A stretch of DNA of 64,000 bases from Moraxella caviae. GTDB taxonomy: Bacteria; Pseudomonadota; Gammaproteobacteria; Pseudomonadales; Moraxellaceae. Position 1 is the stretch's first letter. Each line of letters starts with the position of its first letter. Below, in pieces: positions 35,639-45,695 of this stretch. The stretch covers positions 1 to 64,000 of the forward strand of contig NZ_MUXU01000033.1 in NCBI RefSeq assembly GCF_002014985.1, read 5' to 3'. Made by a program: the position numbers and the translations under genes. The notes beneath the pieces were generated by a model. The model did not search any database, was not told the origin of the DNA, and saw nothing but the letters and a program-made list of their open reading frames with translations.

Positions 35639-37048
35639 TCACACACGATAATACAAATCAAACTCAAGTGGGTGTACCGCTTCGTTCAGCAGTTGCACTT
35701 CTTGGGTTTTCAGCTCAATATAAGACTCAATCATCTCTTTGCTGAACACATCGCCTTTTAGCAAGAACGCATGGTCTTCTTTTAGGGCGTTTAGCGCAGC
35801 TTCTAGGTTTTCCGCCACGGTTGGGATCAGCGCTTCTTCTTCTGGCGGCAAATCGTATAGGTTTTTATCCGCTGCCTCACCCGGATCGGCTTTGTTTTCA
35901 ATACCATCAAGACCCGCCATCAAAAGTGCGGCAAAGCATAGGTACGGGTTGGTTGCAGGGTCAGGGAAGCGTGCCTCAATGCGGCGAGCTTTCGGGCTTG
36001 AAACGTGCGGAATACGGATAGAAGCCGAGCGGTTTGACGCTGAATAAGCCAGCTTAATCGGTGCTTCAAAGTGCGGCACAAGACGCTTGTAGCTGTTCAC
36101 CGTTGGGTTGGTGATGGCGTTTAGCGCACGAGCGTGCTTGATGATGCCACCGATGAAATACAAGGCTTCTTTTGACAAACCTGCGTACTCATCGCCAGAA
36201 AAAATGTTCGTGCCATCTTTTGAAATTGAGATATGAACGTGCATACCCGAGCCATTATCGCCCACGATTGGCTTTGGCATGAAAGTGGCGGTTTTGCCAA
36301 ATTGGTTGGCAACTTGCTGCACCACATATTTAAACTGCTGCACTTCGTCCGCTTTTTTCACCAAAGTGTTAAAAGAAATGCCGATTTCTTGCTGGGCAGA
36401 CGCCACTTCATGCAGGTGCATTTCCACACGGCCTTCACCCATGATGTCTTCTAGGCGATCGCACATCACCGCACGCATATCATGGAAATGGTCAATCGGC
36501 GCAACCACGCCATAGCCGCCTTTCACGCTTGGGCGCTGGGCGTTGTTGCCCCATGGGTAGTCTTTATTGGTTGACCAAGCTGCCGCTTCTGATACGATGG
36601 TGCTGCGTGCGCCTGATTGATCCACGTCCCATTTTACTTCATCAAAGACGAAAAATTCAGGTTCTGGGCCAAAAAATGCGGTGTCGCCAATGCCTGTTTG
36701 TTGCAAATATTGCTCAGCGCGGCGTGCAATTGAGCGTGGGTCTTTTTCGTAGCCTTGCAAAGTTTCAGGCTCAATCACATCGCAAGTAACCACGACCGTT
36801 GGCGCTTCATAAAATGGGTCAAGATATGCCGTTTCTGGGTCTGGTAGCATGATCATGTCAGATGATTCGATGCCTTTCCAGCCAGCCACAGACGAGCCGT
36901 CAAACATTTTGCCATCTTCAAGCGTGTCTTCGTCCACCGTGTCGGCTGGGAAAGTCAAGTGGATTTCTTTGCCTTTGGTGTCAGTGAAGCGAAAATCCAC
37001 CCACTTTGCGCCTGATGATTCAATCAAATCAAACAATTTGTTTGACAT
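35639..37048 (-). CDS. glnA: Glutamine synthetase type I
   Basis: Makes glutamine from glutamate, ammonia and ATP; dodecameric cytoplasmic enzyme. 469 residues, the same length as the enterobacterial enzyme. [18 protein letters not shown] is the N-terminal beta-grasp signature, [12 protein letters not shown] carries metal-binding glutamates, and [16 protein letters not shown] is the ATP-binding motif. [10 protein letters not shown] near residue 397 contains the Tyr that is adenylylated in the GS-beta type. Flanked by its own terminator; no glnL/glnG follow. Confidence 0.97.
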   Translation of the reverse strand: MSNKLFDLIESSGAKWVDFRFTDTKGKEIHLTFPADTVDEDTLEDGKMFDGSSVAGWKGIESSDMIMLPDPETAYLDPFYEAPTVVVTCDVIEPETLQGYEKDPRSIARRAEQYLQQTGIGDTAFFGPEPEFFVFDEVKWDVDQSGARSTIVSEAAAWSTNKDYPWGNNAQRPSVKGGYGVVAPIDHFHDMRAVMCDRLEDIMGEGRVEMHLHEVASAQQEIGISFNTLVKKADEVQQFKYVVQQVANQFGKTATFMPKPIVGDNGSGMHVHISISKDGTNIFSGDEYAGLSKEALYFIGGIIKHARALNAITNPTVNSYKRLVPHFEAPIKLAYSASNRSASIRIPHVSSPKARRIEARFPDPATNPYLCFAALLMAGLDGIENKADPGEAADKNLYDLPPEEEALIPTVAENLEAALNALKEDHAFLLKGDVFSKEMIESYIELKTQEVQLLNEAVHPLEFDLYYRV

Positions 37049-37167
37049 AACTTTCTCCTAATAAAATTGTTCTCACCCAAGTACCAAATGATACGCCAAA
37101 AAGGCGATGTTGTAAATTCACTTTTTTTGATAAATGCGTTTTTGTGCATAAAATACTTGCCAAACGC

Positions 37168-37473
37168 TCAATTTGGCAAATTCATCTTTGATGTGTCAGG
37201 ATTTAGCCCAAAATAAAACACGAAAGTCGCCACCAAGCTATTCACCACGATAAACGCCCAATCCATGCCTTCATGCGCCAAAATAAAGCGACCAATCAGC
37301 GCACTCACGATGAGCATAACGCCAAAACACGCCGCCAAATAGCCCAAAATCACAGGGTGCGTCAGTGAATACTCTTCGCCTGCCGCACGCCCTTTGGCAA
37401 GTCGTTTTAGGTTGATGAAAAATCCTGCGGTATAAACCACGCCACCCATCAAAAGATAACCCAAAAATCCCAT
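37168..37473 (-). CDS. Small membrane protein of unknown function
   Basis: 101 residues with three predicted membrane spans (FLGYLLMGGVVYTAGFFI, VILGYLAACFGVMLIVSALI, WAFIVVNSLVATFVFYFGL) and a basic loop after the first. It has no recognised domain. It lies between glnA and a lipoprotein gene on the same strand. The reading is supported by the strong membrane pattern and by the lack of a better frame. Confidence 0.6.
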   Translation of the reverse strand: MGFLGYLLMGGVVYTAGFFINLKRLAKGRAAGEEYSLTHPVILGYLAACFGVMLIVSALIGRFILAHEGMDWAFIVVNSLVATFVFYFGLNPDTSKMNLPN

Positions 37474-37599
37474 AAATGCTCTTTTATCAATTCGTTTTTA
37501 AAATTGTCTGACAAATTTCTCAACTTGCCAATCTGCAATTCATCAATTTTTAAATCGCTGAAATCGCCATTAAATCATTGAAAACGTTTGTTAAATTGT

Positions 37600-38178
37600 T
37601 TAGTGTCCTTGCGCACCCAGCAAATCCGTTGGCGTATCGTCGCACGCCACTTTATAAATGGTATTTGTGCCGCGCACGATGTAAGCGACGTATTCACTGT
37701 CTAAAAGCGGATTGACGTTAGCCGCCTCTGCACGCACCTTGGCAAGTGCCATCATGCCATCAGGGCGTGCCACGACAGCCGACACATCTTGACTGTCCAA
37801 ATCCAGCGCATTGACGTTAAAATACTGCCAGCCCTTTGCCATGCTTAGTGCTTCAAGCGGTTCTGGGCTGTCCCACACGCGCCCTTTATTCGCCGCTTCT
37901 TTCATTTGCATGACCAATTTGCCGTCTTTTTCAGACAGTTTGATTTGCGCTGGCTCATCATGGCTGACCGTGTAGCAGCCGATAAAATCTGCGATGACTG
38001 ATGATAAAGCACCATCGCTTTGCTTGACTAATGGTTGGCTAGACGCAAGTTTTGGTTCGTTTACAGGCTGTGGTTCGCTGCACGCAGCCAGTGTACAGGC
38101 AGTGATAATCAAAGAAATGGCACTAAGGCGGGTGAAAAATTTATGTGGCACGGTACTGCTCAAAAGGTTAATCGCCAA
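37600..38178 (-). CDS. Putative lipoprotein of unknown function
   Basis: 192 residues. A signal peptide leads to TLAACS, giving a lipidated Cys at about residue 33; the n-region is long, so the true start may be a later codon. The mature part has FIGCYTVSHDEPAQIKLSEK and a conserved-looking YIVRGTNTIYKVAC end with a second Cys. A TGCTATAAT extended -10 lies upstream at 38300-38292. No family recognised. Confidence 0.65.
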   Translation of the reverse strand: MAINLLSSTVPHKFFTRLSAISLIITACTLAACSEPQPVNEPKLASSQPLVKQSDGALSSVIADFIGCYTVSHDEPAQIKLSEKDGKLVMQMKEAANKGRVWDSPEPLEALSMAKGWQYFNVNALDLDSQDVSAVVARPDGMMALAKVRAEAANVNPLLDSEYVAYIVRGTNTIYKVACDDTPTDLLGAQGH

Positions 38179-38291
38179 ATCAGCTTAGGTGATAAATGAA
38201 TTTGTGTACGCTTGGCAATCATGTGAATATTTGCAAACTGACGCCCAGCGCAATTTAGATTTAGTTTTAAACCGAAACTAAAACGCCCTAA

Positions 38292-38300
38292 ATTATAGCA
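38292..38300 (-). promoter_or_regulatory. Extended -10 promoter of the lipoprotein gene
   Basis: TGCTATAAT on the minus strand, about 114 bases before the start. A perfect TATAAT with the TG extension and no clear -35. Confidence 0.5.
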
Positions 38301-38367
38301 ATTTTGGCAACGTTTATAAATAGCCAAATGGATAATTTGTCAAAAACCACCCACAAAAACCGTCTAC

Positions 38368-38404
38368 AAAAAACGCACCATCATCAAACGATTTGGTGCG
38401 TTCT
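38368..38404 (-). terminator. Terminator after ilvE
   Basis: AACGCACCA and TGGTGCGTT arms around a 13-base loop, with a T-rich run following on the minus strand, about 23 bases after the ilvE stop. Confidence 0.75.
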
Positions 38405-38426
38405 TATTCATTTGGCAAACCAATGA

Positions 38427-39359
38427 TTATTCATCAACAAAACTTAGCCAATGCTTGTATTTGTCGTTGCGGCCTTGTACCACATCAAAGTATAGGCTTT
38501 GTAGTTGTTCGGTAATTTCGCCACGTCCGCCCTTGCCAATCACACGGTCATCGTATTCACGGATTGGCGTAACTTCCGCTGCCGTACCCGTCATAAAGAT
38601 TTCGTCCGCCAAATAAAACTCATCACGAGTAATGCGGCGTTCCACCACTTTGATGCCCAAATCATTAGCAAACTCAATGATGGTGCGGCGTGTGATGCCG
38701 TCCAGCGCACCGCCTGCCAAATCAGGTGTGTGCAGCTCGCCATTTTTCACCAAGAACAAGTTTTCGCCAGAGCCTTGGCATACATAGCCTTGCGGGTCCA
38801 TCAAGATGGCTTCATCGTAGCCGTTGCGTGTAACTTCTTGGTTGGCAAGGATAGACACAGGGTAGTTGCTGGCAGCTTTCGCCTTACACATAGTAACGTT
38901 TGGGTGATGGTGCGTGTAGCTTGAAGTCTTAACACGAATGCCGTTTTTGATGCCATCTTCGCCCAAATACGCACCCCAATGCCACGCAGCCACCGCCGCA
39001 TGAATGGTGTTGTCCTTGGCGGCAATGCCCAATTTCTCAGAACCAACCCAAATCAAAGGACGGATATATGCAGACGCCAAACCATTTTCACGCACCACGT
39101 CTTTTTGGGCTTGTACCAGCTCATCAAAGCTGTAAGTAACGTTCATTTGGAAAATTTTTGCCGAGTTTAGTAGGCGTTCGGTATGCTCCGCCAAGCGAAA
39201 AATCGCCGTGCGTCCGTCTGGCGTTTGGTAAGCACGCACACCTTCAAACACCGCCAAGCCATAATGCAAGCTGTGCGTCAGTACATGAACTTTGGCTTCT
39301 GGCTGCTCAATCAACGCGCCATCTAGCCACATTTTGCCTTGTTGGGTTGCTAAACTCAT
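38427..39359 (-). CDS. ilvE: Branched-chain amino acid aminotransferase
   Basis: PLP enzyme for the last step of valine, leucine and isoleucine synthesis. 310 residues, fold type IV. KMWLDGALIEQPEAKVHVLT and HYGLAVFEGVRAY are N-terminal signatures; the PLP Lys lies in MCKAKAASNYPVSIL, and EAILMDPQGYVCQGSGENLF is the classical aminotransferase IV motif. Transcribed alone, from an extended -10 promoter at 39401-39393 to the terminator at 38404. Confidence 0.95.
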   Translation of the reverse strand: MSLATQQGKMWLDGALIEQPEAKVHVLTHSLHYGLAVFEGVRAYQTPDGRTAIFRLAEHTERLLNSAKIFQMNVTYSFDELVQAQKDVVRENGLASAYIRPLIWVGSEKLGIAAKDNTIHAAVAAWHWGAYLGEDGIKNGIRVKTSSYTHHHPNVTMCKAKAASNYPVSILANQEVTRNGYDEAILMDPQGYVCQGSGENLFLVKNGELHTPDLAGGALDGITRRTIIEFANDLGIKVVERRITRDEFYLADEIFMTGTAAEVTPIREYDDRVIGKGGRGEITEQLQSLYFDVVQGRNDKYKHWLSFVDE

Positions 39360-39392
39360 GATGGTATCCTTAAAAATAAAACGATTTAGCCG

Positions 39393-39420
39393 ATTATAGC
39401 ACCCTTTTGTGCTTTTGCAA
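39393..39420 (-). promoter_or_regulatory. Promoter of ilvE
   Basis: On the minus strand TTGCAA (39420-39415) and TATAAT (39398-39393) with a 16-base spacer and a TG extension before the -10. It lies 34 bases before the ATG. Confidence 0.6.
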
Positions 39421-39534
39421 TGGGTTTTAATATAAAAAGTTTGTTATGATTGCAATTACCAAATCGTTGGTTATGATTATTGGTTTATTCGTTGATGAAC
39501 GCTGCAAACGCTAAAATTTACGCCTGTCATCACC

Positions 39535-39984
39535 TCAAGGCAAAATACGCTTAAATACGGTTGGGCAATTTTCACCTTCGGCATCGCTGCACCACGTCAT
39601 CACCGTTGGGCTGTGCTTATTATCCAAGCGTACGAAGGCGGCAAAGCCGTCTCCCGTTTGGTCAATTTGCTCGCCAGCGCAATCGGCGGCGTTGTTGTCT
39701 TGCTCAGTGGTGGTGGCGATGATGGGCAGCTCGGTCAAATCTTCTGGATACATAAAAGCATAGCTGCCTGTGGTGATTTCTTGGGCGCTCGTGGTGCGCA
39801 GTTTGCCATCTTGGGCAAAATTATAGCGCTCATAGCACACGCCATTTTCTGTCGGCACGGCAACTTCCCACAAGCCAGCAATCGCAGGCATTTCATAAGT
39901 GCTGATGACAGCGCTGCCCTCTGGCGGATTTGTCCACAAAGCAAAAGCTGCCCACACCGCAGGCATGATGGATAATGTCGCCAT
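39535..39984 (-). CDS. Protein of unknown function with N-terminal membrane segment
   Basis: 149 residues. The first 20 residues are hydrophobic (MATLSIMPAVWAAFALWTNP) and could be a short anchor or uncleaved signal. The mature part holds four cysteines (VCYERYNF, ADCAGEQ, TWCSDAEGENCPTVF), suggesting two periplasmic disulfides, and a lipocalin-like opening (AGLWEV). No family recognised. Monocistronic by position. Confidence 0.55.
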   Translation of the reverse strand: MATLSIMPAVWAAFALWTNPPEGSAVISTYEMPAIAGLWEVAVPTENGVCYERYNFAQDGKLRTTSAQEITTGSYAFMYPEDLTELPIIATTTEQDNNAADCAGEQIDQTGDGFAAFVRLDNKHSPTVMTWCSDAEGENCPTVFKRILP

Positions 39985-40388
39985 AAAATTTCCTTAATTT
40001 TTTAACTTATAAACGTACTTTTAAAATGGATTTGCACGGCATTTTAACCCTGCTTAACTTGATGAGTGTAGCACGTTTGTCAAAAATTTCAACCTTTGGG
40101 TGTGGCAAGCGGCACCGAACCAGTATTCATCACCACTCTTTCACCTAAAAAACCATACAGCAAAACCTTATAACCAATTTCACAACCAGATTTTATAACC
40201 AGATTTTATAACCAATGTTTATAACAACACCCAATCGCAAAACTGTATTATCAAACTTGCAAAATTCCTGAACAAATCCAACAGCGAATTTTAAGCCAAA
40301 TTTAGCGCAAATCGGCATATTTTTGATGATTTTTCTTGACAAAGGTTTTACAATAGGCGCATAAATTTGTTGTAAGCCAAACCCAATC
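39985..40388. other. Divergent intergenic region with a 13-bp tandem repeat
   Basis: No credible gene. Three copies of AACCAGATTTTAT-like units stand in tandem at 40184-40222 (two exact, one with three changes). A TGCTACACT on the minus strand near 40070 could be part of the promoter of the 149-residue protein gene. Confidence 0.4.
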
Positions 40389-41243
40389 ATGACAACTGCC
40401 GCCACTGCGCCAAATCCAGCCAATCCACAAACCAACACCTGCGCCAAACGCCTGCCCTACATCAGCCACGAAGAGCAGCAGCGCATTACTCGGCTTTGCG
40501 TGCGCTCTGCCTTATTGTTCATGCAATACGGCGGCGAATCGGCGGTGGTCGTGGATTTGACCAAGCGTCTGGGTCTTGCGCTGGGCGTGGGCGGTGTGGA
40601 GTGCGCTTTGTCGTTTAATGCCATCACGCTCACCACACTGTATAATGGACGCTGCATCACCACCGCGCGCAACACCGTCCATCAAGGCATTAACGTCAGC
40701 ATTTTGGTGCAAATTCAGCAAATCGTCCTGCACGCTGAAGCCACACGCAAAACCGAAAATCTGGTGCAGGAAATTGAAAATCGGCTGGACGCCATTGACC
40801 GCAGCGCCTATCCAAATCTACCCATGTCTTTGGCGGTGGGATTATCCTGCGCAAGTTTTGCCTATTTGAACGATGGCGGGCTTTTAGTGGCGTGCATTAC
40901 GCTGGTGGCGGGCTTTTGCGCCATGCGTACGCGCGTATTTTTATCGGCCCATCATTTCAATCCTTTTGTGGTGGTTATCATCACCGCCTTTGTGGCGACG
41001 CTTTTGGGTGCGCTGGCGTACTTTTTGGAGCTTGGGCATAACGCAGACATCGCGGTGGCGGCAAGCGTGCTGCTGCTCGTGCCGGGATTTCCCATCATCA
41101 ATGCGCTGTCTGACATTCTAAAAGGCTATATTAACATGGGCGTGGGTCGCTGGATGTTTGCCACCATGCTCACCCTGTCAGCGTGCGTAGGCATTGTGAT
41201 TGCGCTGATTTTATTACAAATTCCACATTGGGGGCTTGAATGA
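40389..41243 (+). CDS. Threonine/serine exporter, large subunit (ThrE N-terminal type)
   Basis: 284 residues of the ThrE/DUF1212 family, which exports threonine and serine. The cytoplasmic first half (ALLFMQYGGESAVVVDLTKR, GVGGVECALSFNAITLT) is followed by five membrane spans from about residue 140. In many bacteria ThrE is split, with this part followed by a small ThrE_2-type partner, as here: the stop overlaps the next start (ATGATG). The ATG at 40389 is preceded only by a weak ribosome site. Confidence 0.85.
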   Translation: MTTAATAPNPANPQTNTCAKRLPYISHEEQQRITRLCVRSALLFMQYGGESAVVVDLTKRLGLALGVGGVECALSFNAITLTTLYNGRCITTARNTVHQGINVSILVQIQQIVLHAEATRKTENLVQEIENRLDAIDRSAYPNLPMSLAVGLSCASFAYLNDGGLLVACITLVAGFCAMRTRVFLSAHHFNPFVVVIITAFVATLLGALAYFLELGHNADIAVAASVLLLVPGFPIINALSDILKGYINMGVGRWMFATMLTLSACVGIVIALILLQIPHWGLE

Positions 41244-41713
41244 TGAATTTGACAGCCATCACCGCCCTATTTGGCGATATTTTACTGTCTTGCTTGATTA
41301 CGTTTGGCTGGTGTTTGATGTTCACCTTGCCAAGCCGTTACATCGGCTATTGCCTGCTGATGACGGCACTGGGCTTTGGCGCAAAGTCTTTGATGGCGTT
41401 GTTTGGCGTGCATTTGGCAGTGGCGACGTTTTTTGGGGCAATGCTGGCAAGTTTTTTGGGTGTGTATTTTGCCCAACGCCTGCGCCTGCCACCAAAGGCG
41501 CTCATCGTACCAAGCACCATCTGCCTAATGCCGGGGATTGCGGCGTATAAAGCGATGGTCAGCATGGTGCAAATCGGTTATTTTGGCTTTAGCATGGAGC
41601 TGTTTGTTACCATGATGCACCACTTTTTTACGGCAATTTTTATCATCAGCGCTTTGGTGCTGGGTCTATCCATTCCGGGAATTTTATTTTATCGCAGAAA
41701 GCCGATTGTGTGA
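41240..41713 (+). CDS. Threonine/serine exporter, small subunit (ThrE_2 type)
   Basis: 157 residues with about five membrane spans, of the ThrE_2/DUF3815 type that completes split ThrE exporters. VPSTICLMPGIAAYKAM is the typical loop. It overlaps the upstream gene by four bases, so the two subunits are probably translationally coupled. Confidence 0.85.
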   Translation: MMNLTAITALFGDILLSCLITFGWCLMFTLPSRYIGYCLLMTALGFGAKSLMALFGVHLAVATFFGAMLASFLGVYFAQRLRLPPKALIVPSTICLMPGIAAYKAMVSMVQIGYFGFSMELFVTMMHHFFTAIFIISALVLGLSIPGILFYRRKPIV

Positions 41714-42023
41714 TAAAATCGATTGTTTGATAAGGTTGCGATGATTTGGTGATGTTGGTAAGCACAACAAAACCCTGTCAAGCCAAGCCCAACTTGGATA
41801 AGACACACCGTAAAGATTGTTGCAGTTTTGCTTGATGTTTTGTAAAATACAAATAAAAGATTTGGTTTGTACGTTTTTTATGCCAAAATTTTTGAAATCG
41901 CATTAAAGATAACTCGCACCAGATGTCGGTCATCAAAGCCAAATCGATAATTTGCCAGCCTTGATTTTATCAGCCCATTTTTATTAAATTTACTTTAACA
42001 ATCAATAACTTAAAGGAAATGAC
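41714..42023. other. Intergenic region before the LysR gene
   Basis: About 310 bp with no ORF of note. AT-rich. AAAGGAAA at about 42012 is the ribosome site of the LysR gene. No clear terminator follows the exporter genes. Confidence 0.35.
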
Positions 42024-42902
42024 GTGAACACCACCAACCTTGCGACGTTTGTTACCGTCATGCAGACAGGAAGTATTTCTGGCGCGGCTGAAAAGCTATT
42101 CATCACGCAGCCTGCTGTCAGTAAGCGCATTAAAAACTTAGAAGATGAATTTGGTGCCACACTCTTTGACACGGTGGGGCGTGGTATCATCGCCACGGCG
42201 GCGGCGCACGAGCTTTTGCCCTACGCCAAACGCTGGCTTGATGATTATGAGCAGTGCCGCGCAAGCCTGCAGCATTCTAAGGAAACCGCCACGGGTCGCT
42301 TGGTAATTGGCACAAGCCACCACATTGGACTACATCATCTTGCACCTGTGCTTAAGCAGTTTATTCAAATTTACCCTGCCGTGCAGCTGGAAGTACGCTT
42401 TATGGACAGCGAAGAAGCGCATAAAGCGGTGCTTGATGGCGAAGTGGCGTTGGCGTTTTTGACCCTGCCACCAATCTTTGATCGCCGCCTAAACTACCAC
42501 ACACTGTGGTCTGATCCGCTGTATTTTGTAACAGGCACACTCAGCCCGCTGGCACAAAAAAGCGAAGTAAGCCTGCTGCAACTGGCGCACCACCCTGCGA
42601 TTTTACCAGCCGCCAACACTTTTACCAGCCAAATCACGCTTGCAGAATTTGCCAAGCACAATCTGCGCCCTTATGCCACCATGAGCACCAATCCACTAGA
42701 ATCCATTCGTATGCTGGTGTCCATTGGGCTTGGCTGGTCGGTGCTGCCTGAAACCTTAATCAATCAAGATTTGGTGAAAATTGACATGGCGCAAAGCATT
42801 GAACTGCAGCGGCATTTGGGCGTGGTTACCAACCCAAATCTGACACGCTCAGCAAACACGCAAGCGCTTTTAGATATGCTGATGATTGGCGATGTCAATT
42901 AA
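42024..42902 (+). CDS. LysR-family transcriptional regulator
   Basis: 292 residues from a GTG with AAAGGAAA upstream. The N-terminal winged helix reads MNTTNLATFVTVMQTGSISG, then AAEKLFITQPAVSKRIKNLE, the classic LysR signature. The effector domain starts at about residue 92 (GRLVIGTSHHIGLHHLAP) and resembles the CysB/CysL group. Target and effector are unknown; no divergent partner gene lies next to it. The thrE genes upstream run in the same direction. Confidence 0.9.
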   Translation: MNTTNLATFVTVMQTGSISGAAEKLFITQPAVSKRIKNLEDEFGATLFDTVGRGIIATAAAHELLPYAKRWLDDYEQCRASLQHSKETATGRLVIGTSHHIGLHHLAPVLKQFIQIYPAVQLEVRFMDSEEAHKAVLDGEVALAFLTLPPIFDRRLNYHTLWSDPLYFVTGTLSPLAQKSEVSLLQLAHHPAILPAANTFTSQITLAEFAKHNLRPYATMSTNPLESIRMLVSIGLGWSVLPETLINQDLVKIDMAQSIELQRHLGVVTNPNLTRSANTQALLDMLMIGDVN

Positions 42903-42943
42903 ATAGCCAAACTGACCTAATTTCACAGTGATACACACTTCAC

Positions 42944-42979
42944 CAAAAACCGTCTTGCACAAACAAGACGGTTTTTAAT
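42944..42979. terminator. Bidirectional terminator between the LysR gene and ruvA
   Basis: AAAAACCGTCTTG and CAAGACGGTTTTT, a 13-base perfect stem with a short loop, serving the two convergent genes. Confidence 0.85.
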
Positions 42980-43009
42980 TCACTCTGGAAACTGCCATTT
43001 AAAACAGCG

Positions 43010-43636
43010 CTAAAACCCTGACAACTGCTTCAAGGCGGCTTTTAGTAGGCTTTGCGTATCCATCACATCAAGCTCTGGCTGAACTTTCTTGATGGCGTTT
43101 TGCGCTTCTTTTTCTTTGTAGCCTAGGCTAATCAGCGCACTTTCTGCTTCGGCAATGGCGTGCATGACGCTCGTGCCAGACATGGCGCTGTCAAAAAACT
43201 CGCCTTGTCCACCAAAGTCGCTCGCTTGCCCAAATTCATTAAGCTTGCCTTTTAATTCAATCAATAAACGCTGAGCGGTTTTTTTGCCAATGCCCGGCAC
43301 GCTCACCAGCGCCGAATCATCGTCCATGTCCACCGCGCGTTTTAGTGCATCGGCTGACAGTGTGGATAAAATCGCCAACGCCATTTTTGCACCCACGCCA
43401 TTGATTTTAATCAACTTACGGAACACATCGCGCTCTTGTTTTTGTGCAAAACCGAATAGCAGCTGCGCATCTTCACGGACGTGCAAATGCGTGTAAATCG
43501 TCGCTTCAGCGTCCAATGCCAGCGTACAAAAAGACGGTACAGGCAGCTCCACTTCGTAGCCAACACCGCTTGTAGTCATTATGCAGGCTTGCGGTGCGCT
43601 TAAATACACCACCTTACCGCTAATCATACCAATCAT
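43010..43636 (-). CDS. ruvA: Holliday junction branch-migration protein RuvA
   Basis: 208 residues. Binds four-way junctions and loads the RuvB motor. An OB-fold N-terminus (MIGMISGKVVYLSAPQACIM) is followed by two helix-hairpin-helix motifs (KINGVGAKMALAIL, VPGIGKKTAQRLLIELKG) and a C-terminal RuvB-contact domain (AESALISLGYKEKEAQNAIK). ruvB is not adjacent on the downstream side. Confidence 0.95.
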   Translation of the reverse strand: MIGMISGKVVYLSAPQACIMTTSGVGYEVELPVPSFCTLALDAEATIYTHLHVREDAQLLFGFAQKQERDVFRKLIKINGVGAKMALAILSTLSADALKRAVDMDDDSALVSVPGIGKKTAQRLLIELKGKLNEFGQASDFGGQGEFFDSAMSGTSVMHAIAEAESALISLGYKEKEAQNAIKKVQPELDVMDTQSLLKAALKQLSGF

Positions 43637-43803
43637 AAATTTTCTACCATATCACTGTATTTGACGAAATTTTGTGCGATTTGTACACAAGGGCAATGGT
43701 TAATTTTATACACACAAAGCAATGATTAAGCAATGACAATATCATCACCACACACTTTGCAATTGTTTATCAAGTCAGCACAAAACAAATCGCCAAATAA
43801 ACA

Positions 43804-43849
43804 ACAAACCCAACAACCTTTCGCAAATGCGTTTGTTGCTGGGTTTGCT
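43804..43849 (-). terminator. Terminator after the aldolase gene
   Basis: CAAACCCA and TGGGTTTG outer arms with an inner CAAC/GTTG pairing, 14 bases after the stop at 43863 on the minus strand. Confidence 0.6.
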
Positions 43850-43862
43850 TATTTTGCCAAGA

Positions 43863-44900
43863 TTAGCTGTAGTAGCTTACCATGTTTTCAAGGCTGATTG
43901 GGCGAATTTTGCTGGCGTTACCCGCTGCGCCAAAGGCTTCGTAGCGCGCCACACAGATTCCTTCCATCGCTTTGATTGACGCAGCCAAATATTTGCGTGG
44001 GTCAAATTCAGCTGGATTTTCGTTCAAGAAGCGGCGAATCGCCCCTGTGCTTGCCAAGCGCAAATCGGTATCAATATTGATTTTACGCACACCGTGCTTG
44101 ATGGCATCAACCAACTGATCCACTGGCACACCGTAAGTTTCGCCGATGTTACCGCCATTTTCGTTGATGATTTGCAGCCATTCTTGCGGTACCGAGCTTG
44201 AGCCGTGCATCACAAGGTGCGTGTTTGGCAAGGCTTCGTGAATTTCTTTAATGCGGTCAATCGCCAAAATATCGCCAGTAGGCGGGCGAGTGAATTTGTA
44301 CGCGCCATGCGATGTACCAACAGCAATCGCCAATGCGTCCACGCCAGTGTCAGCAACGAATTGACGCGCTTCTTCCACTGAAGTCAAAAGCTGGCTGTGG
44401 TCAAGCACGCCTTCTGCACCCACGCCGTCTTCTTCGCCTGCCATGCCGGTTTCCAAGCTGCCAAGACAGCCGATTTCACCTTCTACCGACACGCCGCACG
44501 CATGCGCCATTTTTACCACTTCGCGAGTTACGCCTACGTTGTAGTCATAATCTGCTGGGGTTTTGCCGTCTTCCTTAAGTGAACCATCCATCATCACCGA
44601 GCTAAAACCAAGCTGGATAGAGCGTTGGCAAACGGCTGGACTGGTGCCGTGGTCTTGGTGCATCACCACAGGAATGTGCGGCCACTCTTCAATGGCTGAC
44701 AAAATCAAATGACGCAAAAACGGTGCGCCTGCGTACTTGCGTGCGCCTGCTGACGCTTGCACAATCACAGGTGAATCGGTCTTATCCGCCGCCATCATGA
44801 TGGCACGCATTTGTTCTAGGTTGTTTACGTTAAACGCAGGCAATCCATAAGCATTTTCGCCAGCGTGGTCAAGTAGCTGACGCAAAGAAACCAATGCCAT
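43863..44900 (-). CDS. fba: Fructose-bisphosphate aldolase class II
   Basis: Cleaves or forms fructose-1,6-bisphosphate in glycolysis and gluconeogenesis; zinc-dependent. 345 residues of the Calvin-cycle subtype. [20 protein letters not shown] carries the catalytic Asp and a zinc His; [10 protein letters not shown] and [20 protein letters not shown] hold further ligands and phosphate-site residues. With pckG and pgk in the window it serves gluconeogenic flux. A TATAAT lies on the minus strand near 44960. Confidence 0.95.
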   Translation of the reverse strand: MALVSLRQLLDHAGENAYGLPAFNVNNLEQMRAIMMAADKTDSPVIVQASAGARKYAGAPFLRHLILSAIEEWPHIPVVMHQDHGTSPAVCQRSIQLGFSSVMMDGSLKEDGKTPADYDYNVGVTREVVKMAHACGVSVEGEIGCLGSLETGMAGEEDGVGAEGVLDHSQLLTSVEEARQFVADTGVDALAIAVGTSHGAYKFTRPPTGDILAIDRIKEIHEALPNTHLVMHGSSSVPQEWLQIINENGGNIGETYGVPVDQLVDAIKHGVRKINIDTDLRLASTGAIRRFLNENPAEFDPRKYLAASIKAMEGICVARYEAFGAAGNASKIRPISLENMVSYYS

Positions 44901-45070
44901 AAAGCTCTCCCCTTGGGTTTAAAATGAGAATAAAGGTCTATAAAAGACAGCCATCGCCATTATATCGCTAAGACGGCAAAATTTCAACCATAACGCCTTG
45001 CAATAAACGGCCATTTAATAGATGGTTGTTTGGCGATCAACTTCAAAGCAGCTTCCAAAAAACCAAAAAA

Positions 45071-45099
45071 TAAAACCCAATCATCAGACTGGGTTTTAT
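45071..45099 (-). terminator. Terminator after the Ala-rich lipoprotein gene
   Basis: TAAAACCCA and TGGGTTTTA arms around an 11-base loop, with ATTTTTTGG following on the minus strand; 40 bases after the stop at 45139. Confidence 0.75.
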
Positions 45100-45138
45100 C
45101 ATCAAATCTGCATTGGCAGATGTGCAATCACGCCAAAA

Positions 45139-45507
45139 TTAGAACTTTTGCTCTTCTGGTACTTGCTCTTCAGCGGTGTGTTCAGCGTGCTCAGCGTCTG
45201 ATTGTGCATTTTGTGCCATATCTTCAGCTTTTTGAGCCACGTCTGCTGCTGCACCTGCCACTGCTTCGCCAGCATCTTTGTCGGCTTCAGCGGTCTTATC
45301 AGCGGCCGCACCCACTGCGTCAGCGGTTGCGTTGCCTGCGTCTTTAGCAGCTTCTTCAGCTTTGGCTGCCACTTCAGCGGTTTTGTCCGCTACGTCAGTT
45401 TTTGCAGCTTCCACCGCTTCTGCGGCTTTGTCTTTGGTTTCTTGGCTGCACGCCGCCAATGCCAAAGCAGCGGCTGCGATTGCAGATAGAGCTAGAATTT
45501 TTTTCAT
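45139..45507 (-). CDS. Alanine-rich putative lipoprotein
   Basis: 122 residues. The signal peptide MKKILALSAIAAAALALAAC gives a lipidated Cys at residue 20. The mature part is almost wholly helical, low-complexity Ala/Glu/Lys/Asp repeats (KAAEAVEAAKTDVADKTAEV), like small lipoproteins that form coiled rods in the periplasm. The acidic end is EEQVPEEQKF. Function unknown. It lies between fba and pgk on the same strand but with its own terminator. Confidence 0.75.
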   Translation of the reverse strand: MKKILALSAIAAAALALAACSQETKDKAAEAVEAAKTDVADKTAEVAAKAEEAAKDAGNATADAVGAAADKTAEADKDAGEAVAGAAADVAQKAEDMAQNAQSDAEHAEHTAEEQVPEEQKF

Positions 45508-45695
45508 GATGAAATCTCTTGCAAATTATTGTCTTAAATCATGCCAGTCGTACGATTAAACGCCCATAACTGACAATCATTTCACAAATAGTTTAACGGT
45601 TTTTCAATGCTTTCACAAGCACAAAGCCAAAAACGTAACAAAAAATTACAATTCGTCAATTTTGTCCGCTTACGCCTTTGGCTAAAAGGCTGCAA

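Noticed and set aside
40193..40447. Minus-strand hydrophobic ORF (84 codons)
   Set aside because: It overlaps the start of the threonine/serine exporter gene and runs into the tandem-repeat region; no ribosome site or family resemblance.
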